In this document: positions 45,987 to 57,721 of the stretch, piece after piece
Position numbering within the stretch: position 1 is the first letter of the stretch
Layout: each line of letters starts with the position of its first letter
Source of the DNA: Culex pipiens pallens
Taxonomy: Eukaryota; Arthropoda; Insecta; Diptera; Culicidae
Assembly (NCBI RefSeq): GCF_016801865.2
Contig: NC_068939.1
Location: forward strand, 57,796,694 to 57,860,693
Reading direction: 5' to 3'
DNA: 64,000 nt
Made by a program: the position numbers and the translations under genes
The notes under the pieces: generated by a model
Told to the model about the DNA's origin: nothing
Databases searched by the model: none
What the model saw: only the letters and a program-made list of their open reading frames with translations

Positions 45987-46774
45987 AAGAGCGAGTCCTC
46001 GAACGGACGTCGTTTGGACCTCACCAATCTGCCTGAAATTTTCAGGGGTTGTTTGTACATATAAAATTTGCATCTTGATAAAATATGAGCACTCTAGGTC
46101 AACGAGAAGTGGGCAAATCGGGACACAAAATTGTATGGTAAAAAAATGTAAAAAATCTTTAAAATTAAATTAAATTAGATTTCAAAAATACATCCGAAAA
46201 GGCTCAAAAATGAAACAAAATGCGGTGTGAAGCTTCCCAAAACGGTTGAAATGGATGAAAATGAACATTTATATGCATGTTTTTATTGTGAAACACGAAT
46301 ATGATAAAATATGTTGAATTGCCTTACCTAAAGCGTTCTTAGTCCCAGATTGTAGTATCAGATGTCCCCATACAAGCTACAGGTCGAATTGGGTTGATAT
46401 CTGGATGGAACACTTTTTTATTTGAGTTTGAAAATTGTGCTGTTTTTTCACTAAAATGAAAATAACTCCCTTCAGAATTAACTTATTGGAAGCTTCACAT
46501 CAAATTTTGTTGCATTTTTTAAGCACTTTCAGATGTTTTTTGAATTTTAAAATTTAATTGAATTTTGTCTAAGTTAAAGCCTTTTATAGATTTTTTTACG
46601 TTTTTGAACCATAAAACTTTGTGTCCCGATTTGCCCCACTTCCCAGGTTTACCTAGAGTGCTCATATTTTGGCCAGATGCTAGTTTTATGTGTACAAACA
46701 ACCCCTGAAAATTTCAGGCAGATTGGTAAGGTCGATGCGAGATGGGTATGCTTTGCTCGTAGACTCGCTCTTTA
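45987..46774. mobile_element. Foldback element with AAGAGCGAGTC termini
   Basis: The left end AAGAGCGAGTCCTCGAACGG pairs with the right end GTAGACTCGCTCTT. The arms continue inward through CAATCTGCCTGAAATTTTCA, GAGCACTCTAGGT and CAAATCGGGACACAAA, each with its complement at 46610-46735. Flanks read TTTA at the left and TTA at the right, so a TA or TTA duplication is possible. It is 788 bp and noncoding. Confidence 0.8.
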
Positions 46775-48009
46775 TAATAGTAAAATCATAAGTTATCCAA
46801 TTTTTCAGAAGTTGCTAATTGTTTTTCAATTTGATTCGGTAAATTTTTGTCAACAATAAAAGTGTATTTTTGAATACATCTACTAGTTATGTAAATTTTG
46901 GAAAAGCTAAGCACTAACAAATTTGCAAGATTTTTTGGATTTCTTGAAAAATAGACTACATTTTGCAATTGAATCACGACTTGCTCGCAATTATTCAGCG
47001 TTCAAAAATATTAATCAAAATTAAGAATTTTCAAGACTCCTATACTGCCCATAATTGAAAATTCGGCTATTATGCCAAATCAAGTATTCCGAGAAAAACG
47101 CGTTTTAGTGTTTGTCACAAAATCTCCGTCAAGACTATTTCCCATAAGAGTGGCATATTAGCCGTTTGGTTTTTCGCATCGGCAGCCAAGTCTAAACACT
47201 ATTTCAGTAAAATTCAAGTTCCAGAAGATGCGTTGGAACATCCTCTACCACCTGGTGCTAATATCTCGTTTTTGCCAAAAGTGGATATTAGCCGTTTTTT
47301 CAATGGCGGGCAGTATATATTTTTGAAATAACACTGAAATTAGCTTTTGGTTTTCACTTCTTCTGACAACAAGATTTCAAAATCCTGGTATTTTTTTTAT
47401 GCTCACATTCTCCAGTCGCATTATATTGAGTGTGACAGCTGAATAAATTGCAAAAAATGATAGTTTTTTTTTTGTAAAAAAAAAGACAAATTTATTAGAT
47501 CATTAGTTGTGGTTAGAACACTTTAATTTTTTTTTCCTGCTCATCCTTGATTTTTTTTCAAGAAACAAATTATAACCATTGCTAAAGAAGAAATCAATAA
47601 AACAACTTGTCTATTCGATTGCAAAATATTTGAATAGATTGGACAACAAATTATTTGAATATAAGAGACCACATTTCGGAAAAAAGGTTTGATAAAGCCG
47701 TTGCCAATATTTTGCATATTTTATGAGAATGGTTTTACACTGTCGATTGCAAGCAATGAAAATCAATTGGGTCTTAAACATTTATATTTTTTATAAATAT
47801 TTTCTTTTTTTTCATAAAGACAATTTAAAAAAATTGATTTTGATTATGATATTTTTTTCAAATTCCAGTAAATTCCTAAATTTCCTAGGAATTCCCAAAA
47901 TTTAAGCAGTATTGAAAATTTTCCTAATTTTGTGAGACCAAATTGTTTGCCCAGGAGTATTTTAATTATTCATAAAGCTTGAAGCAGTCAAACTGGGAAC
48001 AGCTCTTGT
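46775..48009. other. AT-rich stretch with one dispersed repeat
   Basis: Apart from 47043-47303 no partner is seen. 47870-47915 (AAATTTCCTAGGAATTCCC) looks like a decayed hAT-MITE subterminal region; similar decayed sequence at 49465-49520 lies beyond foldback F, so F may have inserted into an old copy. Confidence 0.4.
47043..47303. repeat. Dispersed repeat, inverted partner of 18289-18536
   Basis: Closely matches the reverse complement of 18289-18536, bounded on both sides by GGGCAGT-like words (TGCCCATAATTG at the left, GGCGGGCAGTATA at the right). Confidence 0.75.
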
Positions 48010-48013
48010 AAAT

Positions 48014-49365
48014 GGGTAATTCTCTACCAACTCACACGAAATCGGGAAAAGTTGCCCCGACCCCTCTTCGATTTCCGTGAAACTTTGTCCTAAGGGGTAA
48101 CTTTTGTCCCTGATCACGAATCCGAGGTCCGTTTTTTGATATCTCGTGACGGAGGGGCGGTACGACCCCTTCCATTTTTGAACATGCGAAAAAAGAGGTG
48201 TTTTTCAACAATTTGCAGCCTGAAACGGTGATGAGATGGAAATTTGGTGTCAAAGGGACTTTTATGTAAAATTAGACGCCCGATTTGATGGCGTACTAAG
48301 AATTCCGAATAAACGTATTTTTCATCGAAAAAAACACTAAAAAAGTTTTAAAAATTCTCCCATTTTCCGTTACTCGACTGTAAAAAATTTTGGAACATGT
48401 CATTTTATGGGAAATTTAATGTACTTTTCGAATCTACATTGTCCCAGAAGGGTCATTTTTTCATTTAGAACAAAATTTTTCATTTTAAAATTTCGTGTTT
48501 TTTCTAACTTTGCAGGGTTATTTTTTAGAGTGTAACAATGTTCTACAAAGTTGTAGAACAGACAATTACAAAAATTTTGATATATATACATAAGGGGTTT
48601 GCTTATAAACATCACGAGTTATCGCGATTTTACGAAAAAAAAGTTTTGAAAAAGTTACTTTTTGCGTTTCTCTTTGTTTCGTCGTCCGTGTCTGTCACGG
48701 GTGACCATGAATGGCCATGATCGATGACGACCAACTTTTTCAAAACTTTTTTTCGTAAAATCGAGATAACTCGTGATGTTTATAAGCAAACCCCTTATGT
48801 CTGTATATCAAAATTTTTGTAATTGTCTGCTCTACAACTTTGTAGAACATTGTTACACTCTAAAAAATAACCCTGCAAAGTTAGAAAAAACACGAAATTT
48901 TAAAATGAAAAATTTTGTTCTAAATGAAAAAATGACCCTTCTGGGACAATGTAGATTCGAAAAGTACATTAAATTTCCCATAAAATGACATGTTCCAAAA
49001 ATTTTTACAGTCGAGTAACGGAAAATGGGATAATTTTTAAAACTTTTTTAGTGTTTTTTTCGATGAAAAATACGTTTATTCGGAATTCTGAGTACGCCAT
49101 CAAATCGGGCGTCTAATTTTACACAAAAGTCCCTTTGACACCAAATTTCTATCTCATCACCGTTTCAGGCTGCAAATTATTGAAAAACACCTCTTTTTTC
49201 ACATGTTCAAAAATGGAAGGGGTCGTACCGCCCCTCCGTCACGAGATATCAAAAAACGGACCTCGGATTCGTGATCAGGGACAAAAGTTACCCCTTAGGA
49301 CAAAGTTTCACGCAAATCGAAGAGGGGTCGGGGCAACTGCTGTGTGAGTTGGCGGAGAATTACCC
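48014..49365. mobile_element. Foldback F: long-inverted-repeat element with AAAT duplication
   Basis: It starts GGGTAATTCTCTACCAACTC and ends GGCGGAGAATTACCC. AAAT lies outside both ends (48010-48013 and 49366-49369). The arms are near-perfect inverted copies of about 640 bp, with the turn at about 48670-48720 (GTCACGGGTGACCATGAATGG). Mirrored 70-73-codon frames on opposite strands come from the symmetry. Terminus and 4-bp duplication relate it to foldbacks B and D. A split relative is at 34683-37673. Confidence 0.9.
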
Positions 49366-49641
49366 AAATATATATATAAAAAAACTTAGATCATTTTTTA
49401 TTTTATTAGAGGATTCAAAGTTCAGCTCAGAATAAGGATTAGAACAATTATCAATAGTTTTCAAAATTCCCAGGGATTCTTAGGTAATTTGTTGAAAAAT
49501 TCCCGTTTCCCAGGATTTTTAAAACTCAGAAAAATCAGACGTCCATGTCAGCAGTCTACACAGCAATGGTACGTAAATATTCGTAAATCTGTAGCTTTTG
49601 GTGAGGACTGTTTAGAAAACAACAGGTATGCGGAAAAACAA

Positions 49642-50946
49642 CCCGAGCAGACGGAAAACTCTAGCCCAAGAACATTTTATGTAATTTATAACAAGATTTG
49701 TTATTTGTCGCTATGTTTTTTTTTGTTATTGGATTTTTATTGTAATAACAGACTAATAATACTTTTAAGTTATTCTTCGAACAAATCCTTGTTATGTTTT
49801 TTTTTGTTATTTTAACAACTAATCCGATCATCGCAATAACAGTTGGGGGTATTCTTCCATAACAAAAAATGTTATTCCAATATTGTTATGGCTTTCTACC
49901 AATATCAAACCAATAAGGAATGTTGCTATGATAACATAAACTGTTATTATACTCTTATGCAAAAATGGATTTGTCAAGAAGATTGCAAATCACTTAGAGC
50001 GTCCAATTTCCCGTCCCGGGAAAAAAATTCCCGTGAATTCCCGGGATTTCCCGTTCAAAAATATTTCCCGTTTCCTGGGAAATTTAAAAATTTCCCGGGA
50101 ATTCCCGAAATTCAAGCGGAAGTATACATTTTCTTAATATTTATGGATCAATTTTTTTTTAAATTCTCTAGAAAAATGGAGGAACTCAATTTAATATCAT
50201 GATTTATTTCTGATAATATTGGTTTCTAAAGCAACTGGAAATAGACCTAGCTTAATGAAAATAAACAATACGAATAGTTTACGTTTTTGTTTACCATGAT
50301 TAAATTAGATAAAAATTGAATTGGTATCATTAAAAATTTCAAATAGGTTTTTGCAAGAAGAATTATTTCAATTCGTTCAAAAAATTTCTATCTAAAGTAA
50401 AAGAATTATATAGCACTGGTGCAACAATAGGTGTTAGAAGGTTTAACCTGAAAAAAAAAATCTTGCTCCAAATATTTGAAAACATTGAGTTGTTTGAAGT
50501 AAAACAAACCCAAGAAGTTAGATTTTTAAGGAAAAACATAAAAGTTTAACCATTTTGTTCAAGAGCTGACATCAGTATAACTTGGTTTAGAGAAGTTATT
50601 TGTTATGAAAAAAATAATTTCTGAATGATTTTATTCGTTTCAACTTAATGTGTCAAACTATACTTTCTCAAACTGGTCACAGAAGCAAGTCTAAAGAAAT
50701 TTAAGATTGCGGAGAATGGATTCATTTTATTTACTGTCCAAATTCTTTGATGAAACAATATTTAAATAATTTTAAAATTTTATTTTAAATAATTTTAAAA
50801 TTTCCCGGAAATTCCCGGGATTTCCCGGGAAATCGGTTAAAAATTTCCCGTTTCCCGGGAAATTGGTAACCCCGGGAAATTGGACGCTCTAATATCACTT
50901 TCTATTATTTTAACAGTATTTGTTATTGAAATTTCGTCTCCCCCGG
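49642..50946. mobile_element. CCCGAGCA/AATAAC element, copy 3, split by a hAT-like MITE
   Basis: It starts CCCGAGCAGACGGAAAAC. 49680-49960 is filled with AATAAC, TTGTTATT and TTATTCTTCGAACAAATC words; the last is shared with copy 1 near 2530. After the hAT-like insert it ends GTTATTGAAATTTCGTCTC and CCCCGG. This copy has no tandem array, so it may be a deleted version or the ancestral short form. Confidence 0.75.
49995..50891. mobile_element. hAT-like MITE, copy 2
   Basis: It begins TAGAGCGTCCAATTTCCCG and ends GAAATTGGACGCTCTA. The flanks AAATCACT (49987-49994) and ATATCACT (50892-50899) agree in 7 of 8 bases, a hAT-length duplication. TTTCCCGGGAAATT palindromes fill both ends. It is 897 bp, AT-rich inside, without a transposase. 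Confidence 0.8.
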
Positions 50947-53900
50947 AATGTTGCTGATTTTTTAATTAACTTTTTGTTTCACTTAGCTGCAACATCCAAA
51001 GATTAGTATTTATTGATTTCTAAAACTTTGACGAAGAAACTTAGTTGATCGAAAAATTCCTTCAAAAGTTACAGATTTTCTTATATTCACGTACCATTTT
51101 TGTATGGACGGCTGCCAAAATTGTAAGGAGACATAAATGGCACAAAATGGCTCCTTTGGTCATAGGGAAGGTCCCCACAAAGTTTGAGCCAAAACAAAAA
51201 AATACAAATAAAATCCATTTCTTGTTTTGGCTGAACATTTTCATTGAAATTTTTCGTTGAAATAAGTATCTTGAATTTAAATTCCTAAGCGCAAAATAAT
51301 TCAAAAATAATTATTTCTAAATTAAATTTAAAACCACATTTCACGTTATTTTTCTAAAAATTTTATCTATTGAAAAATACAAAATTCAAATCCAACAGTA
51401 AAGAAGTTGAAATCGTACTCACCATCACGACTCACCAACTGAAAAACGACACGTGACCCCATAGCACATATATAACACAGCACAACACAGAGCTCAAACG
51501 AGAGAGAGAGAGAGGCGATGTCGTCCGGAAAAGAAAAATCCTCGGGACGTGGAAAGTTTAAGCATTGTGCTGTCAATCACCGTAGGAACAGGAAGAGCTT
51601 TCCTCTGCTCTGGTACGGCTGCAAAGAAGGACACACGTAGTAAATGCTGGGGAATAATAGGGTTGGGGTGTATTTATTGGTCTTTGGATACTCAAAACTT
51701 GAAATCTCACTAGAAATGAAACTGTTTTTTAAGATTTTTCTTAAAAAATATCAAATAGGAATGAAAAAAAATGCCTTATTTACTGACAAAAATGTGCCCT
51801 ATAGCTGTGATTCAATTTCGTCTTGCCTGTCACCCTGCGGGAAAAAGTTTTGCATTTGTTAAATGTTTAAAAATAGGATCTCTTTTGCGTCCTTGACCTG
51901 CGACCAGGAAACCTTTAGTCAATACGATTCAAGCAGCTATGCGGGTTTCTTCGACGAAATGCGAGTTTTTTTTCTTGATTTGCCCAAAAGCTTCTGCAAA
52001 AGTTACTTTTCATGATTTCAGAGTTTAATGTAAAAACTACTTTTAAAAAAACTGCTCCAAACAATTCAAAAGTACACGGCTTTAACCTGAAGCAGTCCAA
52101 ACTTCCCAAACTCGTCAAAATCAACTGATAGTGCGCGCTTGAATTTCTCTCCCGGAATTTCCCTTTAAGCGACCAGATAAGAACTTTTCCTCGAACAACG
52201 AGGGCACTCTTTCTTCGGGAAACTGTTCGACATCACAGACAGGAGAAAAAGCGCTTCCGAAAGCTTCAAATACTTTTAAGCTTATCGTCCGGCTGCCACT
52301 CACTTTGAAATTCTCAACCAAGTCAACCCCGTTGTCGCTTTGCTAGCACAGAGTCGTTAAAAACTAGCATCAATTTAAAGAAGAGGGGGGCGGCTCTTGT
52401 TGACAACAGTTCTGCCCACCTTCGGCAACCTTCGTTTTAAAAGCTTAGATTTTTGGCAATTTGCCAAAACAATGGCACTTTAACGGAATTGGCCCGAGTT
52501 CAGGTGTGGAGTACATTAGCCCCCTTTCCATAGGCGACACGTAGAACAAGGTTGTTGAAAAATTAACCTGGAAAATTGTTGGGGAAAATTTTCTCTCTTT
52601 TGTTGAAGTGAAATCACCTGCCTTGGCGAAAGTCACTATCTGGTGTTCGTTATCCTTTCACCCACTATTGTGTGAATTTTTAATTTCTTAGAAGAAATTA
52701 GTTGTTTACATTGCTTTTTATCCACTGATCTTTCTCTTCTACAATCAAGATTGTTCCGTTTAGTTGTTTTTTTGATTCGATTTTAACTTTAAAAAATGTG
52801 GTTAAACAATAACAACCTTCTATAAATCATTCCATATTTTAAAATGTCTTTTGAAAACTCGTTAATGTACAATTCTGTTTATCAAAATTTTTCGAAAACA
52901 TCAACAACAATTTTGAGAGACAATAGTTTTCAAAATCCAATTATTCTGTGATCCTTCAAAACTGTTTCTTTTAGTTCCATCCAATTGATCAAGTTACATG
53001 AACCCCTTCAACCAGCTTGTTATTCCCCATTACTTCCAGAAAGCTAGAAAAAAAACAGGAAAAAAGGGGAACTGTTACAGGACGACAAAAAGTTATCTCC
53101 CGTTCAGCACTAAAGTTGGCAAAAATATTTCCTCGATCGAACCCTTCCGAAGCTCTTTTAGCTAAAACTGTGCGATTGCGTGTGCTAAAGTTTTGCCCGA
53201 GTCGGGAAGCTTTCCCCTTTGGACTGGAGGAGGCAGCGCACTTCCCAGTGTGACATGCAACACGACACTTGCTGACTGGCTGGCTGAAGATAGCTCCAGA
53301 AGGGTACACAATCAGTGACGTTGGAGAAAAGATTTGGTGTTTTTGTGTTATGAAATTTATCCACGCGATAGCATCGCATGACACTTTCTTTCTTTTTTTT
53401 TTGAGTTGGTTCGTGTGCGAGCGAGATTGAATCCCGGAAGCTATCGATTGGTGAACTTAGGGAAAGTGATTGTGAAGCAAACTTATGGGAAATTGGACGA
53501 GCTTTCCGGTAAAAATATTTACGAGACTGAAAAATCAAGTCTGTTCTTACAAATTGCCTAAAACCCCCAAAAATCCTATTTTTTATATTTTTATTTTTAA
53601 AACCGCTGTATCTTCACAAGGATTGGACGTAGGAAAATGTTTAATATATAGACTTTTATCTAAAAGTATCTGAGAAATCGAATCCCACTATCGGTTTTTA
53701 AAAAATTTGACGTTTGGACCACTTTTCAAAAAAACAGTTTAAGTAAATGATTTTTGTATTTTTTTAAGGAGATACATACCATTTTGCATTTTTTGTCAGT
53801 CTTTTTGTAACATTTTAGACAATTTTCTCAAAAATTTTGAACAAAAAAAAACGTGACATCACCTTCAAATTTAACTTTTAACATAAAAATCAAAAAATGT

Positions 53901-54045
53901 CATAGAAGTAGCGAGTATTTTTATTTCAGAGTATTTTTTCAGAAAGCTCGTCCAATTTCCTACAAGTTTGTCTTTGACCCCTTTTTGATACGATGCAACG
54001 GCTTCGAGATAGAGTAATTTTTAAATTGAAAAATACAAAAATATT
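50947..54045. other. Mixed stretch: solo foldback arm, then single-copy-like DNA
   Basis: 51023-51240 is a solo arm related to foldback A. 51380-53550 has more balanced composition; overlapping frames up to 131 codons (52989-53384, minus strand) are open on both strands and not recognisable. A (GA)n run lies at 51500-51512. On the minus strand TTTTTCAG is followed closely by two GTGAGT donors (near 51415-51440), too close for a normal exon. 53560-54045 is AT-rich and arm-like. Confidence 0.4.
51023..51240. mobile_element. Solo right arm of a foldback A-type element
   Basis: AAAATTCCTTCAAAAGTTACAG, CATTTTTGTATGGACGGCTGC and TGGTCATAGGGAAGG are in the same order as the outer part of the foldback A right arm (about 9020-9140) and the complement of its left arm (about 7630-7760). 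No partner arm is nearby. Confidence 0.7.
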
Positions 54046-54047
54046 TA

Positions 54048-55539
54048 CAGTATGTAAAAAAAAGTATTTACACCCCTTGGGCACTATGCCCATTTTGTGA
54101 TGAAACATGTAACAACTTAAAGTTTGACAGAAACCTATTACTACGTTTTGTTCAGAAACTCATGCCGAACATTGTGCAACAAAAAGCTCATGAAAAGATG
54201 ATTTCTATAAAAAGTTATATAACAAATACTATTACAAAAATAAAAAAAAGGTGCAAAAAATGTTTGTACACCTTTCGAAAAATTAACATATATAAAGTTA
54301 TTTGTTGACAAATCACCATAAATCTAGTCTCCCAACTCCAAATAGGCATCCTTGACTGATTAAAAAAATAATTTGGATTGAATATAAAGTTTACAAACTA
54401 CTTAGTATAATAGTTTATATAACTCTGGAAATTCTATATAAAACTTATCTAAACTTAATTTTGAAAACTTCTAATTCAACTTAATGTCAATATATTACCA
54501 TAGAATTGCTAAATAAACATTTGGGAGTGGGTATAACACCGTTTTGGGGGTCTTTGTATCGCTAGAATAGATTTTTCGTTGGAATTTCGTACCAACCCGG
54601 AATTACGTCGTCGGAAAATACGCCGGCATCCGAACTGGTCCACAATTCACAAGTCAACCTGTGTAGCATCGGAAAGGGCATAAAATTTCCGATCTTTTGG
54701 TACCCATACATCTAGGTTTTCTATAAAACCCACGTTTTTAAATACCTGGGCAAAAAGTAAGTTTGATCCACGAGAACAAAAATTACGAAAGCCCATACAT
54801 TTTTAGCAGGTTGCTCAAACGAAACCATAACAACGTTTTTGCCGAGGTATTTAAAAACGTGGGTTTTATAGAAAACCTAGATGTATGGGTATCAAAAGAT
54901 CGGAAATTTTATGCCCTTTCCGATGCCACATAGGTTGACTCACGAATTGTGGACCGGTTCGGATGCCGCCGGATTTTCTGACGACGTAATTCCGGGTTGG
55001 TACGAAATTCCAACGATTCTATTCTATCGATACAAAGACCCCCAAAACGATGTTATACCCACTCCAGAATGTTTATTTAGCCATTTTATGGTAATATATT
55101 GACATTTAATTAAATTGAAAGTTTGCAAAATTAAGTTTAGATAAGTTTTATATAGAATTTCCAGAGTTATATAAACTTTTATACTAAGTAATAAGTCAAC
55201 TTTATATTCAATCCAAATTATTTTTTTAATCAGTTAAGGATGCCTATTTGGAGTTGGGAGACTGGATTTATGGTGATTTGTCAACAAATAACTTTATTTA
55301 TCTTAATTTTTCGAAAGGTGTACAAACTTTTTTTGCACCTTTTTTTATTTTTGTAATAGTATTTGTTATATAACTTTTTATAGAAATCATCTTTTCATGA
55401 GCTTTTTGTTGTACAATGTTCGGCATGAGTTTCTGAACAAAACGTAGTAATAGGTTTCTGTCAAACTTTAAGTTGTTACATGTTTCATCACAAAATGTGC
55501 ATAGTGCCCAAGGGGTGTAAACACTTTTTTTACATACTG
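54048..55539. mobile_element. TA-flanked foldback element with CAGTATGTAAAAAAA termini
   Basis: TA stands outside both ends (54046-54047 and 55540-55541). The left end CAGTATGTAAAAAAAAGT and the right end ACTTTTTTTACATACTG are inverted. Arms of about 690 bp pair throughout, including GTGCAACAAAAAGCTCATG against its partner near 55400 and CCGGAATTACGTCGTC against 54976-54995, leaving a spacer of about 100 bp near 54740-54845. The terminus and TA site suit a non-autonomous Tc1/mariner relative. There is no transposase frame. Confidence 0.88.
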
Positions 55540-55541
55540 TA

Positions 55542-57565
55542 AATAACTAACGCCCTTCTCGAATGTTATTTTTGAGTACAATTGGCTCCATATACACAAA
55601 AATGGCTTAAATAGGCGTAGGATACCACGTCTACAAAGTTTCATTGAAATCGGAGAGGGTCGGGTACAAAAGTACCAGAAAAATGTCTGATTTAAGCTGG
55701 ATTTGCTCATATAATAAATATAGTTAAAGTCAAAATTAAAATTCAGCTACAACTTTTATTGAATAAGCTTTCTTGGATCACATTTGAGATGTTCTGGGTC
55801 CTCCAAAGTGTCCTGGAATACAGATTTTTAGTCTACCGCCGTAACAACAAGATTGATTTTTTTTGAAAACTTTTTTGGTTCTTTTATGTTCTATTAATAG
55901 AACAATCAAATAAAAAAAAATCGTTTTCTGATTAAATCATTCGGTTTAAAGCTGATAAAAACAAAAATGATTTGATACAATTATTCATATAATTATGTTT
56001 AATTCTTATATTTCTGAACCTTCGCAAAAAAAAGTATTTATGTGATTTGTACCTCGAAATCGTGAATTTAGATGTATACATTTATTGAGAGACTTTTGTG
56101 TAAAATAAGACGCTCGCTTTAATGCGTACTTAAAATTCCGAATAATAGGGTAGATAGGGGAAACACGGCCACCCTTAGGGAGAAGTCTCATAAAATTTAC
56201 ACAACAGATTATTTTGATCTAAAATTACGTAAAAAATTGTTCTACTAGTATTCCATTACAGAATTAACATAAATAAGTCGGTCTAAAAAACAATTTTCAA
56301 TACTCTTCAGCAATTTAAAAAAAAATAATTGAAATCGTATATATAAAAAACGCGTGGTAAAACGGCCACCCATATGGGGTCACACGGTCAGTGCTATAAA
56401 TTAACTTAATAACTTTGCTAAATCCACCCAAATACCCACATTGTTGGTTGAACAGACTTTTTTGAAAATCATAACTATTTTGGTTGAAAAAATCAAGTTT
56501 CAAATAAGAAGAAAAATGCTGAAGTTTTTTAATTTCTTATTTTGGCTCAGTGGATTTCATATAATGACGACCACATTTTATGAAAAACTGGGAATTTTCA
56601 CTACAAAACAAACTCAATTCAATGCAAAATAATAAGTTTGTGTATTTCGAATAGAATAAGTTAATCAAAATTATTTCAACAATATTAAATTAGCGATTTT
56701 TATGAAAAAATTTATAGGATTTCATACTATTCCATGAGTTTTGCTATACCACAGCAAGGAATGTTGTCGAAACTTTAGTTAACAGCATTTCGATTAAAAA
56801 TGGATAGTTTTATTGAAAATGCTTTTCCTTATCTATAAATAGTCAAAAAAAAAACCTTCAAAAATATAATAAAAATAAAATTAACAAACTACGGGTGGCC
56901 GTCTGACCCCCGGAGGAGGTGGCCTTCTTGCATTCAAATTATTTGTTTTTTTTTTAATATTTTTTGCAAAGAGCTGATCGCATTTTTGAAACTTTTCTGA
57001 GGGACATAATCTAAGGAAAACTTCAATTTAACATGAAAAAAATTTTGAAGACAGGAATACATATTGTTAGCTAACATAAATGCCGAAGTTGTAATTCATA
57101 AAAATTACATCCAGTTTCAAGTTCAAAAAATATTTGTTTATTTTGGGCTATTTTTATACTATTTCAAACAATATGTTTGGCAAATTTGACTCCATATGCA
57201 TTATTTAGCATGAGGAACAGTGTTGCTAAACATTTAAGTAATATTCATTGGTATACCCCATGGGGTATGCGAGTAATCTTCACGAGTTATCAGAATTTAA
57301 GAAACAAGATATTTGAAAAAAATATTGTATTGACCATTTTTGACCAGTTTTAACCCATAATACTCAATCGGTTGCTTTGAAAGTTTTTTTTTTAAAAGTT
57401 CAGCAAATTTGCATAAGAATGGCCCTTTGGACGTTTGTTATGGCTCGTGCATTGCTAATATAGAGGTATGTATATTAACGTATTTCACAGACATAAGAAA
57501 AGCCAAAAGTGTTTAATTTCTAACGCATCAACCGGAATTTTCAAGCACTTTAGTCTCAGAAGTTA
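55542..57565. other. AT-rich repeat-derived stretch, nothing coding
   Basis: 55556-55720 (GGCTCCATATACACAAAAATGG) resembles foldback-arm DNA. 56155-56195 and 56890-56930 carry paired GGCCACCC/GGGTGGCC words that may be ends of a decayed element. 57253-57268 is a 16-nt palindrome. No supportable gene. Confidence 0.4.
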
Positions 57566-57721
57566 GAGGTTCCATAAACCACGTGAACACTTTTTAGGAA
57601 ATCTAAAACCCCTTCCCCCTCCCCTTGTGGACAATTGTCCACACAAAAAAAACAATTTTGTATGGAGAGTGGCCAATCACCAAACACCCCTAAACCGCCC
57701 ACGTGGTTTATGGATGGCCTC
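57566..57721. mobile_element. Small inverted-repeat MITE
   Basis: GAGGTTCCATAAACCACGTG at the left and CACGTGGTTTATGGATGGCC at the right are inverted. A GGACAATTGTCC palindrome lies near the middle. It is 156 bp; the target duplication is not clear. Confidence 0.7.

Noticed and set aside
48400..48988. Mirrored 71-codon frames on opposite strands that look like a conserved small protein
   Set aside because: They are the two arms of foldback F read in opposite directions; conservation is that of the DNA repeat.
57253..57268. 16-nt palindrome ATACCCCATGGGGTAT
   Set aside because: Isolated, with no flanking repeat or element end; length is within what is expected by chance when scanning 64 kb at several scales.
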